A stretch of 64,000 nucleotides of DNA from Litoditis marina (Eukaryota; Nematoda; Chromadorea; Rhabditida; Rhabditidae). The stretch covers positions 24,969,413-25,033,412 of the forward strand of contig OZ038434.1 of NCBI GenBank assembly GCA_964036275.1, given 5' to 3'. The first letter of the stretch is position 1. The number at the start of each line of letters is the position of its first letter. A program made the translations under genes and the position numbers. Below, in pieces: positions 23,901 through 36,999 of the stretch. The notes under the pieces were generated by a model. The model did no database searches. It was not told the DNA's origin and saw only the letters and a list, made by a program, of their open reading frames with translations.

Positions 23901-26900
23901 CCTGACAGTGTCCACTTATGAAGACAAAGGTCAATCAACACGTATGAAATACATGTGCGGTGTGCGGGCATACCTAACTCAAGTGTTCCCTAATGATGGT
24001 TTTCAATTTTTCAGACATAATATCCGAAAATCAATCAACACTTATGAAATGCGTTGGTTGACTGATTACTAAATCAATCAATACTTATAAAATGCATGGA
24101 TACCAACCTGATAGTGTCCACCTTGGCTTCGGCTTCATTTTCCTCCCCGAGAAACTCGCAGCGAATGTTTCGCACGTAGCCGATCACACGACGGTATTGC
24201 GAATAGATCTGGAAGACAAGGGTCTAGTTAATATGTATTAGTCCCCACTAGGTCAACAATAACGATTTAATAAAACGACCTACTTTTAGCCAATTTTGAG
24301 CACTTTTAGGTACTTTCAAGAGAGAAAAAGTTGAATGGTTGACTCTAATCGGTTCGATGAACCACAGAACAAACAAGTAAACGACGGAGTAAGTTTCGAG
24401 GAAGAATTTTAAAACAAACCACTATTTGAGGATTTGAGCGAAATGAAAACCAACTGTGTTGAATTTCAGTTTACCTCTGGAGTAGACAAATGCAAAACAG
24501 ATAACCTCCATTTGAGCATACCTATTGGTCATTTCCTATACTTTTTTACTCCCTTTCAAAAAGGAATACGCAATATATTCAACCGTTCCAATTAACGATT
24601 TGAATGGCAAGAATATTACAAATACCAACCGTGGCGAAGGCTTCGTTGACCTTCGGCTGATTCATCCAGTGATCCTTGCTCAGACCATCCATTTCCGTAT
24701 GGATTTCACGCAACAAAACGCGGTTCTGAAAACAAACAAATCAATCGATAATCAGATAACAACAAGTTGCCAAGTCAACGAAAAGACTCGTTTTCGAATT
24801 TTTTTCAATTTTAAGGGGGGGGGTCGCCCCGGTCCGGTCGTCAGGCCGGTCAAAATTTTGGTGTTTGGTCATCCCTGCGACACCACATAAGAGATGTAAC
24901 TATTCTACAGCATATAACCCGTTTTGTCATTTGAATACGTGAAAAACGTTACAATTTTGCTTCGAAAATTGCCAAATTCTCTCGATTTTGGTGAGAAAAA
25001 AAGAACCCATCTTTTTCAATTTTTCTGACAATTTTATTGTAGTTTGTAGTATGAACCCACTCTATCATGCTCCGTCATAATGGCCCTGGCCTGTGCTCCC
25101 TTGATCCCGTGCTCTCCCTTTTCCTGCTCCGAAATCTGTTTCTTTTTCTCGCCAACTTGTTCGCGAAGTCCCTCGACTTCCATGCGAACTTCTTCTGTTT
25201 CGAAGGCCGCTGATTCCTGGAAGAAAATCGATAATTCGGAGATCGGGAACAACTGATAACTGAGATATAGGGAGAAATCGTACTGAGGTCGTATGCTAGA
25301 AGATCCCGGCACCTTCATCCCATCCTGCGTCTCCTCAAACATACGCTATTTCTCTGCTCTTACATCCCGCCGGGATGTAAGAGACAAGAAATAGTGAGGC
25401 AGAGCGAGAGACGCAGGATGGGATGAAGGTGCCGGGATCTTCTAGCATACGTACTTAGATCTTGAACTTAATTTTCTCATAAAGTCATCACTGAAGTATG
25501 ACTATGTTTGAGAGGGAAGCTCTTTTTTTCTTTACATAACCCCAAATGTCCCAACTTTGGGTAATTTGGGTTCAAAATCATACCTTACAAAGGTCATACC
25601 AACCAACCTTTTCATTGGCCGAAGCCCTTTCAGCCTGTTCAATTTTATTCGCGTATTGGGAAGCTTTTCTGATATCATCTTCCACCCTTGTTATATCTTC
25701 ACGAATTTTGCCCTCGCGACCTTTCTGGAAACAAATAAATACAAATTATAGAAATACAAACTTGTAAACTATAGGTAGTGGTTCGATAGATCCTATGGAT
25801 GTTGCTGTGTTCAGTTGTATTCGTACTTTGATCCCGTCAAATGAAATTGTTGGTTGTAATAAAAACGCAATGCTTGTTGTCAACATTCAACAAACGAGGG
25901 CGGTTTACACATGTAACCGGTTGCATGTGTACAAAACCATTGGTTGCTTTTCAAATGCAACCAAATTTGTCTACAGTGAGACTTCTCGGTTATTTAATGT
26001 GATTTTGGTTGCATTTGAGATGCAACCCGGTTGCGTTTGGAAAGCAAGCAATAGTTTGGTACACATATTGGTTGCTTTCTAATGCAACCTTTGCAAAGCA
26101 AATAAAGGTTTTGTGCATGTGTAGCTGGCCACAAATATGCCCTCAAACTACAAGCCTCCCCACATAGCTTTCTTATTCAAACCAAACCGTTACAAATTCG
26201 ATGAGAATATTGAATTCTCTCTGCCTCCATCCATATCTCCACTCTTTCTAAACTGCCTCCTCCCCTCCCCCTATGAATAATAATAATAATTATTATTCTA
26301 TGCTTACATCCTTCTCCATCTCCTGGTTCTCCTTCTGAAGTGCTTCAACCGTCGCCGTCGCCGCTCTCAATTGACCCCCAACATCTTCCTGATTCTCAAA
26401 CCACGCATGTAGCTCCGCTTCTTGGACTGGAAAAAGAGATTATTCGAAAAACGATCTATATTTCTCACCTATGACGAGAAAAATATCAATTTTCAACACT
26501 AGTAAATTTAAAAAAAAATGGTAAATTTAAGCGTAAGCGAGCGAAATCATAAAGCTTAAAGTATTCTCAAAGGGTGGGTTTTTTTTGTGTAGAACAGTCA
26601 CACCTTAGTGCCTTAGTGGTGTGACGATTCTACGAACTGGTACTATGTCTAGTGTGAAATCGTATCCCTCAAACTATCTACTTCATGATAACAAAAACTA
26701 TTTGAAAGAGATTTGCTCGAATATGATCTCCACCCACTTTTTCTATTCTCCTCAGTTGGCGCCGCTCCTTTATTTGATCGATATTGCTTGAATTTGGTGC
26801 TCAGCCAAGAATAGCGGAACTGGAAAGGAAACATTACACTTTGCTTAAATTTAGTTTGGTTTGGAAATTTCTTGGAACAAAAAGGTTTTCGGCCAATCAA

Positions 26901-29900
26901 AGAAGGTGAGAAACGAAAATAGAAGTTCACATGTTTCTAATCAGCTCCAGATACCAGAAATGTCAGTAAAGTACCCAAAGTAAGTTTAGGAAGCTCTTTT
27001 TTGGGTATTCGACTGTGCCCAAGTTTTCCAAAATTCCAGAATGCTACAGTATTAGGGTTGTTAAACGAACTCGAAAACTCGAAATTTTCCAAAACTCGAA
27101 ATTTTGAACTCGATTAACAACCCTACAGAGTATGAAAGTATGAATATACTTAACGCCCGTATGTGTCAATACAAACTACTGAGGAATGATAAAAAGATGA
27201 TGACTGAACTCTGAATTTCTAAACACCACACTACAAACTACAAAACTTACCGCCCGTACGTGTCCATTTCCAGTGTCATCTCCGAGAAGAACACTCGTTC
27301 CCACCACCGGTTTCAGTTGGGTCGCCATCTGAAAAGATGGGAAGAATTGGAAGAAGTTTACAAATTACAAAGATCACCCACAAACATACACCAGTAAGGT
27401 TCGACTAAGCAACGAAAAGTAATCCGTTTTCTGATGTTAACACGTGAAAATTCAGGATTTCTCATCAAAAGTAGACCGATTTTCATCTTTTCGGCTAAAA
27501 AGTAGTCCGTTTTTCGAATTTTTCTGACTATTCGGACAACTTTACTTTTGTATGCCCACAAAAACTTGGCGGAAAAAGTCGAAAGAGGAGAACTGCGGCA
27601 CAAAAGAATCATTTACCACCCATGGTCACAAACAGAGAACAGTAAGGATCAAGCGACAAAAAGTAGTCCTTTTTATATTTTTCTGACTATTCGGACAACT
27701 TTACTGGTGTATGATCACAAACTTACCTGGCCTAGTTTTGGAGGACGGGTTGTAGATAAAGATTTTATGACAGGATGCGTTTCGGTGTGCTCAAAGCTCA
27801 ATATGACATTTTCCACTTTTTGTGTTGAAAATAGTAAAAATATTAGGGTATTCGGTAGGTAAAGTCTGTCTATGTACACCTTAACTAAAAAAAATATTAT
27901 GTGATTCTAACCTTAACAAAATCAATGAGCCAGCACATCCTAATCAACATTTGTAAGAACAAGATGTTTTAAGAATAACTCTCTCGCGAATAGTCAGATT
28001 TTATTAGTGTGGATAAATTTAATAACTTAATATTATATAAACATACAAAATCCTACCTTAACAAAATCAATGAGCCAGCACAGTGCGTGCAGCAGATAGT
28101 GCCAGGAATGAGATGCTCCCACGGTCTGTAGAGTACTCGCCTTGATTGAGAATGGGTAACCAAGGGCATTGAAGAGACGGGGAATCTAAAAAAACAGATA
28201 TACATTTTGTAATATGTAAAACGTAACATATTATACAGATAAATGTAGTTAGAAGTTAGGATGAACGACACTCCAGCTACCTTGCCTAATACCTACTCAG
28301 ATAAACACAGTTGAAGTTTACGAATAGTTGAAAAAGGAAAATCGGTTCCAGTTTCGTCAATATCATAGGTAAAATACCCCGTCAAAATGGCACTGACCCA
28401 CACTCATTTTCGGCATGTTTCCGGAATCATTTTTAGAAGTGAAAAGTGCTAGAAACCGAAAAACGAGACAGATAATCACTTTTGCAGGGGTATTATAACC
28501 ATTCTTAGGGTTACGCACGATCATTTTAGTTGCCCTGGCATTGAACCATTTTACCTATGGTCAATATTGACCGAAATAGCCCTTACTCGGAGCGAAACCA
28601 TGAATTTTCCTGTATTTGAATAAGAGGAGGACGAAGGAGTTTATTTTTGTAGAACAGCCACACCTTATTGATGTATGACTCTGAGACAAGTGGATGTTAA
28701 AGGTGAAGCTCTGACCTCCTCAACCAATTGCTTGTCCTTGAGTTCGTACTACGGCGGTTACCATTCACGGTAGCCTCTTTTTGCTTTTAGGTTAATTTCC
28801 CGTCACCTATTCGGGTAACCGAAAACCCGGTTAGATAAAGAATTGGCGGTTACCTCCTCAACCAATTTCTTGTCCTTGAGTTCATACTGCGGTGCGACGG
28901 CTTCATAAATTGTCTCCACGATTGCCACGAAATCCTTTGAAGTCGGTTTGGCTATCTGTTGGATGGTAACCGCTTCCTGAAATAAAGATATAAAGGTAGG
29001 GTCTCATACCAAAAAAAAATACAAAAAAAGCCTAATTGCAATCATTACCTGGGAAATATACCTAATCGTATGTTCTTCTGTCACCTGGAGTGTGATTTTT
29101 CTTCAGAATACCATAATTTTTTTTCCAATACTGGTGAAAAGAGTAAAAAAGCCAGTTTTCAAGTTTTTTCCTAGCTATTCGGGCAAAGCCAAGGAACAAC
29201 CAAGACAGTTTTGGTAACATTATCACCATTACAAAAAAATCATAGATTCCGTTGTATTTTGACGTACCTCTCCATCAACTTCCACCAGATATTCGTGTAT
29301 TTTCTGGATCATTTCCTGTTGAAGTCGCTTGTCACTCGTGTCGATCTGAAATGAAAATATGTGATTAGGAAAAATTAATATTGATCTAGAAGAAAATGAA
29401 TACAAAGTGGGAGATCTAGCGGATATCTAAACGAGTACTGCAAGATCATGCACTCTCGAAAACTAAACTAAAAAACATGGTGCGGCATCAACGAAAAATG
29501 CCCACTTTTGAAGGAAAAAACTGAACAACGAACTCCTTTTTCAGAGTCAGAGTTTTTGTGACTAAACTTAACTGGGGTGTGATACTAACCTTGATGGCGG
29601 TGTGAGTTGGCTTATTGAAATGGGACTGACGACGGGTACTTGTGCCCCCTCCTCCCATGGAAAAACGGGCGGATTCACGGCTGAAATGAGGGAAAAGATG
29701 TTTGAGAAACGAATAAATGAATTAAACATAGTCGCAAAGTCGCACAATAGTAAGATGTGACTAGTCTACGGATAGGAGCCATGTTTTTACTCACCAGACA
29801 AACCATACTCTTATTTCGGAAATTTCGTCTTCGGTATAACATTTTAGATTCGGGTAGATGCACAGCCATTAGTTACATAATGGCACTGAAATCTCGCAAC

Positions 29901-30230
29901 TCCCTACTTTTTTTTTACTTCAAAACCGATTTTTTTACGATTTTTCGATAATTTACAGATATTTTTTGCGACGGTTCCTTTAATGAGAGCCATTGACTGT
30001 ATATTTTCTGATTTCTACAGTTTGAAAGAGAATACAGTATTTTTCATTCAGGAAATTGGACCAAAATCAGGAAACAAAACCAGGGTAACTCACATATTAG
30101 CCGGAGTGGTCATCATATGGGCCGCTGATCCGAATCTGGGTCTGGTGGGCGTCTTTAGGGTGGTAGATGGAGGTCCCATCAGGGATTGACGGGGACCACC
30201 CACGTTGAAACGCTTTCGCTCGCTGTTCAT
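20739..30230 (-). CDS. ndc-80: NDC80/HEC1 kinetochore protein, right copy, complete
   Basis: A complete gene of 17 exons: 30094-30230, 29590-29680, 29268-29345, 28854-28976, 28057-28185, 27251-27328, 26738-26819, 26308-26426, 25608-25724, 25061-25216, 24630-24725, 24108-24208, 23265-23393, 22825-22952, 22120-22184, 21016-21141 and 20739-20822. It encodes about 615 residues, close to known NDC80 lengths. The basic tail has Aurora-B-like R-x-S/T sites (RRQS, RPRFGS). The CH domain spans roughly residues 78-190. The rest is Glu/Lys/Arg-rich coiled coil ending TLFKDL. Exon 9 has two in-frame donors 24 nt apart; the distal one (AAG|GTATGA, exon start 25584) looks stronger and would add eight residues. 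Introns hold MITEs and a GA microsatellite. Exons 12-17 lie outside the visible repeat, but the left copy should have its own beyond the window. Confidence 0.95.
20849..21008. repeat. GA-rich microsatellite in ndc-80 intron 16
   Basis: Imperfect (GA)n. Its opposite strand produces the long Leu/Ser-rich open frames seen there, which are not genes. Confidence 0.9.
21850..22091. repeat. GGTTACC/GGTAACC repeat
   Basis: A denser member of the same family in ndc-80 intron 15, ending GTTAGTTGGTAGAATTGGCC. Confidence 0.7.
22292..22479. mobile_element. MITE, CACCAGTAAGG family
   Basis: ACACCAGTAA ... ACTTTACTGGTGTG, similar over its length to 27389-27550. It sits in ndc-80 intron 14. Confidence 0.65.
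25900..26124. repeat. GGTTGC/GCAACC foldback repeat (right copy)
   Basis: Counterpart of 1521-1745. Confidence 0.7.
27053..27125. mobile_element. 73-bp short relative of the hAT-like element
   Basis: Has the same TAGGGTTGTTAA / TTAACAACCCTA ends and AACTCGAAA core as 31219-31821. The flanking octamers match at six of eight positions. It lies in ndc-80 intron 6 of the right copy and is absent from the left copy. Confidence 0.75.
27389..27550. mobile_element. MITE, CACCAGTAAGG family, right copy only
   Basis: Inverted ends CACCAGTAAGG / CTTTACT(GGTG), inserted in ndc-80 intron 5 of the right copy. The left copy reads straight through. Relatives are at 27640-27712 and 22292-22479. Confidence 0.7.
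27640..27712. mobile_element. Short MITE, CACCAGTAAGG family, right copy only
   Basis: Internally deleted member, ending CGGACAACTTTACTGGTGTA. Absent at the equivalent left-copy position. Confidence 0.65.
27910..27937 (-). repeat. Exact 28-nt echo of ndc-80 exon 5 3' end plus donor (right copy)
   Basis: Counterpart of 3407-3434; it repeats the end of exon 5 at 28055-28082. Confidence 0.75.
28714..28754 (-). repeat. Partial echo of ndc-80 exon 4 3' end plus donor (right copy)
   Basis: Same structure as at 4210-4250, so it predates the large duplication. The potential 33-nt phase-0 micro-exon is 28716-28748. Confidence 0.75.
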
Positions 30231-31218
30231 CTGGAAGATTTGAGATGAAATTTTTATAGTTCCATGAAATATCAAATTCCAAGCAAACACATTGACATCA
30301 AAAGGAGGAGCGACAATTTGACAAATGAAAATGCACACCGAATTATTGACCGGCGTTACAAACAGTCAAAAACGGGTCAACACCGGTTTTCAACTGGTCA
30401 AGAGACGCTGACCTCTGACCAGTCATACGTAGATGAGTTACCGACCGGGGAGAAAAAAGTGAGTATGAGCGACACCGAAAAGTGAGCAATATAGCCGTAT
30501 TTTTGTCCTTGAATTATATCTTATGAATAGTAGAAATTAAAATTTCCCCGAAAGGTGATTACACGTCGACGAAATTGGGCAAAAGTGAGCATCAGTCTAG
30601 ACCGAAATAAGGAGGTATTTATGTGACCAGTTGAAAATTGACAAAAACACGGCACAGCTCGGTTAATTGTTGAATAATAAATACATGGAATATGCTACTA
30701 TTATCGTGTTATAGCTGACCACGCGCGCGCATTCAAATTAAGTCCCGGTGCGATAAAAATAGCGAGCGAAGTTTTTTTTCTAAATTACACACATAAGGTG
30801 TTTTCGGAGCCTTTTGGAAAGCCGGTACAGGTTACCATTATAGAAAAACTGAACCGAAATACTTATTTATTTAGACAACGACTGATGGTAATCATTTATA
30901 CTCGTCGGAGAACTTGATGTGTACATGAAAATCTAAAAAAAATAATGCAAAGACGCAAAATCAGGAACTAAAATGAATCTCGTAAAAAAACGTGTGGAGA
31001 AGAAATAGAGAAAAGTAACAAGTTATACAACTCTTAATCAATGGTAATCTTTTTCGATGGAATAAAATTGCGCGCGACAAATTGTCATCTTTGAATCTCA
31101 CAGTTTCGCGGCTTTTACGCGGTACGCAATAGGTCGTGCGCATACCGTAATTGCGCCGAGAAAATAAATCAATCCACGCATTTCGAAACTAATTTTCGGA
31201 AATAAACTGTATTGTGAG

Positions 31219-31821
31219 TAGGGTTGTTAAAGCCAAACTCGAATTTCGAAAAAACTCGAAATAACTCGAAATTTCGAGTTTCGAGTTCGACTCGAAACTC
31301 GAAAAACTCGAAATCTCCAAAACTCGAGTAACTCGAAACTCGAAAAACTCGGTTTTTCTCCAAACTCGAAAAACTCGAAACTCGAAAAACTCGAAATTTT
31401 TGAAACTCGAAAAGTTCGAGTTTTCGAGTTTCGAGTTTGGCCTCGTCCCAAGTCAGAAATATTGGACGAATGAGCGTTTTACATCATCTTTTTTGCTATT
31501 TCAAACATAAAATGCTTCTTTTTTCACGATTCTCGCATAATCACGAGAAAAAAATCGAATTTCTCGAAAAATTCTTATTTGTTCAGCTCGATAAAATCCT
31601 AAAACTTAACGACCAAACTCGAAACTCGAAAATCGAGTTTTTCGAGTTCAACTCGAAACTCGAAAACTCGGTTTTTTTTTGAAACGCTGAAAACTCGAAC
31701 TCGAAAAACTCGAAGTTCCCAAAACTCGAATAACTCGAAACTCGAAAAACTCGTTTTTTCCCAAAACTCGAAAAACTCGAAACTCGAAAACTCGAAATTT
31801 CAAACTCGATTAACAACCCTA
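31219..31821. mobile_element. 603-bp hAT-like non-autonomous element, right copy only
   Basis: Termini TAGGGTTGTTAA / TTAACAACCCTA are flanked by a perfect 8-bp duplication ATTGTGAG (31211-31218 and 31822-31829). The left copy has the empty site at 6709-6716. The interior is two inverted blocks of AACTCGAAA-type repeats. An 8-bp duplication and a TAGGG terminus are hAT hallmarks; the family assignment is inference. Confidence 0.85.
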
Positions 31822-32668
31822 ATTGTGAGTGATTAGTTCTAGATTTAGTGTGGGAATTGATGAATGTGTATATTATTTATGATTTATGTCGTTTCAGATG
31901 AGTCAATTCTTTCGGTAGCTGGTACCTGAGTGTTCAAAATGTAATACAAATGGTCTGGTTGTGGTTTATTGTGTCAGATGATATATTTTGACTGAGTTAC
32001 CGAACCCTCTTCATAGTTTGATCTCGGCACGCCATAATATACGAGTTTTGACCGAAAAGCAGCATGATCAAACTACAAACACAGGGAGAAATAAATCGTA
32101 TCGAATTGCTTTGCGATGAGCGAATCTATTACAGAAGAGACACCGATGACCGATTCTAGATCTTAAAAGGTTTTTGGTGACTTTTTATGATTTTCCCATG
32201 GGAAAGTAACATAAAATGAAAATCTGCCTACCGTACAAAAAACTAACGGTATAACGTAAAAACCACGATTTGCATTAGAATAACAGGTCAATCAAGTCTC
32301 CGATTTTGTCTGAGGTAATCTAAAAAGGTCACCAAAATTCAGTCAGGTCACCAAAAACCCGCTTACATATGAAATTCACCGACATTTCAGTTGTACCTCC
32401 GCGGGGAGCCGGGAAATTGCTATATTTCATCCGAACATCGAAAAATGGTTGAACTATGTCGAGATTAGACTTGGTTGTTGAGATCGAAAACCAATCTAAT
32501 AGGTTGGATTTATTTTTCTTCCCACGTTCTCTATTCTCGTCCAAAGCTCTCTTCAGATTTTCTTGTTTCCAAGGTTTTCAAGGGATTCACTAATCACACA
32601 AACATGTGAAAAAGGGCACCAGACACGTTCAACAATCAAGAGCACAACGTTCGACGTACTTTCACGTA

Positions 32669-32764
32669 TACACAGCGGAACTCAGAAAAGTGCAATGACA
32701 AAGTGCACGTATCCTTATTAAAATGTAAATTTTACGTGATTATTTCAGTTGATTTCTACTATAA
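32669..32764 (+). mobile_element. CACGTGA-type MITE (family A)
   Basis: Right-copy counterpart of 7556-7651. Confidence 0.7.
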
Positions 32765-32890
32765 GTGACTTGTTACAAAGATGAATAGAAATTTGTGTAA
32801 AGTTGTGCAATTCTGGAAAGAATTCAAAGAGGGTCGGCGAAACACTTTATTGAAAAAGCCGGACAAATTCACAGGGAGGACGTCATCATA

Positions 32891-34445
32891 CTAATAACCC
32901 CGTTGACTCGCAGTGTACTCGTCCAACCGTTTTTTAAAGTCACTGATCGGCCAAAACTCGATTTTGGCCTCTTTCCAGCCCAAGTCGATGGTGCCGAGGT
33001 CAGAGGTCGCGTCTTTATTATTATGGGCTGCTAATGAGGGTACTCGGCCAAGATCGACACGCAGCATGGCTGACGATTCCTGAAGAGAGTTATATAGTTT
33101 CGGTCATTCACACTGAGACTTGGCAGCGTGCCAATGAATATTCCAGGCTACTTTTCGACATTTTGTGCAAAAAAAAAACAACTGAAAATTCCATTGATAT
33201 GTTCCATAAGAACGAGAAAGTGAGAAAAGTTTCTAGGATACTAATGTTTGCTCTGAGAAATGGTCATCCGAAAGTCTTGGCACGCTGCCAACCGGTCTAA
33301 GTGCGTATGAAACGGACTATACTATCAATTTTCCAAACCGTTGTTGACAGCGTACGGTCAATTCTCAGAGAACTCCCAGCCAATTGGCCAGCCACTTTTT
33401 CATTGGCTGGGCGAGAGAGCGTGCAGGTCAGAGAGACCCAGATGTCTGCGGCCTCATTGACCTGCACACTCTCTCGCTTTTGTAGCTGGCCAATCGAAGA
33501 AAATTGGCGCCAATCGTTCTGAGGAGTTGGTAGAGGGCGTTTGGCAAGCGGCCAGTTCGTCTGCGTATCTTTGATACACGCTCTCTCGTCTGCTGGAGAG
33601 TAATCAACGACCGCTCGCCCCCGCTTCGCTTGTAGAAACAGATCCCACCTTTTCCTTTCTTCCACAGCGATGGTAGATCAGAAAATAGATGTCCATAGTC
33701 GTCTGCTCCGATTGCGAGCCCCAAATCTCGAACGGCTCCGAAGTGTGGACGACAGTTCTTCCGAGCAAGTCGTCCTTATCGAGACCCCCTGGAAAAGGAA
33801 ACCAGAATAAGTCATGAAAGTGTAAATAATCAAAAAATAAAAGTCATTAAAGCAGACCGAAGAGCGACATTATTTCTCGTAAAGCTGCTGTATCCTACTT
33901 TTGATTGGACGCGTTGCGTGTCGCGCGGCATAGTCATGTGAATGTCACGTGAACTGAGCAAACTAATATGCGAGTTATTTGTGCTCTCTGATCGCAATAC
34001 AGTTAAAAGCGGCCCGAAACAAAACCTCTGCTCAAGTTGAGTTCCGGTCTCCTTTAAGTACAGAAACAGTTGAGAATCAGAAGTTGACAAAGTTTCCAAT
34101 ATTTCATTTTCCAACCCTACCCTGACTGAGAGGGAAATCATGACTTTTACTCCCAAATAACTTATCTGAAGCCTCTGGAAAAGTTTTTCGGTAACCTCAT
34201 TGGTTTTTGGTAACCCATTTTTCTTGTTACCTCACAAGTAACCGGTGGGTCTCCTAACGGTAAACTACACATTTCCGGTGAACGAAATTGAGTTTCAGGA
34301 CACCCTCGAGGTAACGTGAAAAAAGATTACCAAAAACAGGTTGGGTTACCAAAAAATCGGGTAGAATTCGCCAAGCATGAACCGGGCAACTTACGCCATC
34401 CCGTCTAACTAAAGTAACATACGGCTGAAACTACTGCCGTAAAAA

Positions 34446-34478
<33 letters not shown>

Positions 34479-34676
34479 CATCATGTCTCCCAAAAATAAC
34501 CCGGGCAACTTACACCATCCCCCGTCCTCCTCCCACAGCTCGATGGTGACAGTCTGCTTGGCGGGGTCCGGGTGGGTGGCATTGCAGCGGAGAAGGCCTT
34601 TCATGTTCATGTTCAAAGCCAGAGAGGTGGGGAGAAAGAGCGAGACGCAGAGAAGCAGAGATGGTTTCAGAAACAT
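32891..34676 (-). CDS. Transthyretin-like (TTL/ttr) secreted protein, ttr-A, right copy
   Basis: Exons 34514-34676, 33649-33788 and 32891-33079; phases 1 and 0 join correctly, giving 163 residues. A signal peptide (MFLKPSLLLCVSLFLP, cleavage near SLA) is followed by the TTL start GLLRCNATHPDPAKQ, then IELWEEDGG, the DKDDLLG turn, FEIWGSQSE and IYHRCG. It ends DLGTIDLGWKE...QRGY-stop. Family members are extracellular; one, TTR-52, bridges apoptotic cells to phagocytes, but no specific role can be given here. It is a tandem neighbour of ttr-B on the same strand with shared upstream sequence. No particular ttr orthologue is assigned. Confidence 0.9.
33383..33600. mobile_element. Foldback repeat with CTCTCTCG arms (right copy)
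   Basis: Counterpart of 8270-8480. Confidence 0.8.
34187..34370. repeat. GGTTACC/GGTAACC repeat (right copy)
   Basis: Counterpart of 9073-9250. Confidence 0.65.
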
Positions 34677-35937
34677 TATCGATCTGGAATCATGTATTGA
34701 ATGTGACCCAATAGCCCTGACGAACTTTGAACAAATACAACAGGAGAAGACACTACCAAAATTTCGCTCCATATGCTCAAGAACTAGTTCTCTTGAACCT
34801 AAAAAAATCATTGCTGATCTCAATCTCATAAGAGGATTATCTCAAAACAACACCTGCGGCTCTTATTAATGAACTTATAAAAGTTAGGAAAACGTACTAG
34901 GGAAAACAGAGGAAACTTGGACTAGATTCACTATATGAACTATCATTATAAAAACCAAAATTAAAACTCAAACAAAACTAAGAACTGTGAAACGAAAGTG
35001 GTGAAGACAACCTTCGAACGAAACCAACCGCTCAACTGCACCGAAACGATAACAACTGATGCAAAAAATATCAAATGCACACCATTCGGCGCGAAATGAA
35101 CTAATTGTAAACTAGTGCATTCGAACTATTTCATACCTGTTTTACACGTGATCACTTGGTCTGCAAATAAAATCAGACCTGTAAAACTGCTGGTATCGTG
35201 AAATACTTTCAAGAAAACTCTGGAAAAGTTTGAGAAAAAAATTCCACCAGCCCCTCCTCGAAACATCGATATTCACACGAAGGTTTTGAGGACTTTTTGT
35301 AAGATGAAGAACCTGTCTTTTTTTATCCCTTCTCATTTGATAGCTTTTTTTGTACTTCAATGTGCATTACCTTCTTCGGACTTGCAATTTTAGTGTAACA
35401 ACCGCTCCTTGGAGAATAGCCGTTGTATTCCTAGAAAACTATCTTCGTACCATTTTGACCCCAAAAACACTTCCGAACAACACTTAGCCACTTAGCGATA
35501 GAGCAGAATGAAGCTTGTATTATATAAATTGAAAGTTTCCATTTTGTACCAGAATACAAATGCAACCGCCTTGTTTCTGTGATTTCAATCTGTCGCGTTC
35601 TACGCGATGCTTATAGTCGTCGCCAACGGAAAGGCGGGAGGGTACTGTATATGTCACCCAACTGCAGTGTGGGGTAATTATTTCGATTTGTTCCAAGCTT
35701 GTATTATATAAAAGAAAAGTTTGCATTTCATACCGAAGCTGAGAGAGCAGCATGTGATACTATGTGTCAAAATACATGAATGCGTTGAATAAATATTCTA
35801 AATATTCTAAATACCGAATACAAAATCACACTGGAGTATAGAAACGGTGTGAAGTTGTGCAATTCTGGGGCAAATTCAAAGAGGGTGGGCGAAATATTTT
35901 ATTGAAAAACGAAGACAAATTCACAGGGATGACGTCA

Positions 35938-36999
35938 TCAGTAATGGGCTGCCACTACCTCTGCAAATTCGTCCAACATTTTTTTAAAGTCACTGTTCTC
36001 CCAAAATTCGATTTCGGCCCATTTCCAGCTCAAGTCGATTGTGCCGAGGTCAGTGGTCGCGGTTCCACCATTCCAATTTCCCAGTGAGGGTATTCGGCCA
36101 AGATCCACACGCAGCATGGCTGACTCTTCCTGAAAAGTGGTATAATATTCTTTATACCCTTGTGAACAGCGTGCGATCGATTTGATAGTGAGCGCGGCTT
36201 GGCGAGCGGCCGGTTCGTCTGCGCTGCGTATCTTTGATCTATATTCAATCATCCTCTGACGGGTAACTGAGGATCGATCATTCCGCTTCGCTATATCTGT
36301 CGATCCCTAGAGAAAATTCTCGGTCTTTTTTTTAGAAACGTAGAGAGTATATTAAGACCCCCACCTTCTCCTTTCTTCCACAGCGATGGTAGATCAGAAG
36401 ATAAATGTCCATAGTATCCAGTTCCCGATGCGATCCCCAAATCTCGAACGGCTCCGAAGTGTGGACGACAGTTCTTCCAAGAAAGTCATCCTTATCGAAT
36501 CCAACTGGAAAACAAGAAAAACAACCATCGCCAAAATAACGATGCCAATGAGTCTTAGTGCTAATGGAACGGAGGGTATTTTGTACAATTGTTCCCCCTT
36601 GTGCCAAAATTGGGAGGTCTCCGACCCGTAGTACAATCACCCCCAACCCCCCCCCCCCCCCCACAGGGGGATCGTACAACGTCCTACTTTACTGCAGGTT
36701 TCAATTGAGTGTTGGGCGATTGCTAAACAGGTCCGGGGTTGTACTATTGCCCCCCATTCTGTATTGTGGGGGGTGGTAGGGGGGGGGGGGGCAATTGTAC
36801 AATTTTTCCCAAAACGAACTATATGAACCAACTAACACCATCCCCCGTCCTGCTCCCACAGTTCAATGGTGACAGTCTGCTTGGCGGGGTCCGGGTGGGT
36901 GGCATTGCAGTGGAGAAGGCCTTTCATGTTCATGTTCAAAGCCAGACAGGTGGGGAGAAAGAGAGAGACGCAGAGAAACAGAGAGGGCTTCAGGAACAT
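35938..36999 (-). CDS. Transthyretin-like (TTL/ttr) secreted protein, ttr-B, right copy
   Basis: Exons 36837-36999, 36365-36504 and 35938-36129, with the same three-exon structure and signal peptide as the left copy. All frames are open. The exon 1 donor has changed from GTAAGT to GTTAGT (+3 A to T), which keeps the GT but may weaken splicing. Its intron 1 has even longer C/G runs (about 36647-36662 and 36779-36791). Confidence 0.9.

Noticed and set aside
31169..31816. Glu/Phe/Ser-rich open frames
   Set aside because: By-products of AACTCGAAA repeats inside the hAT-like insertion.
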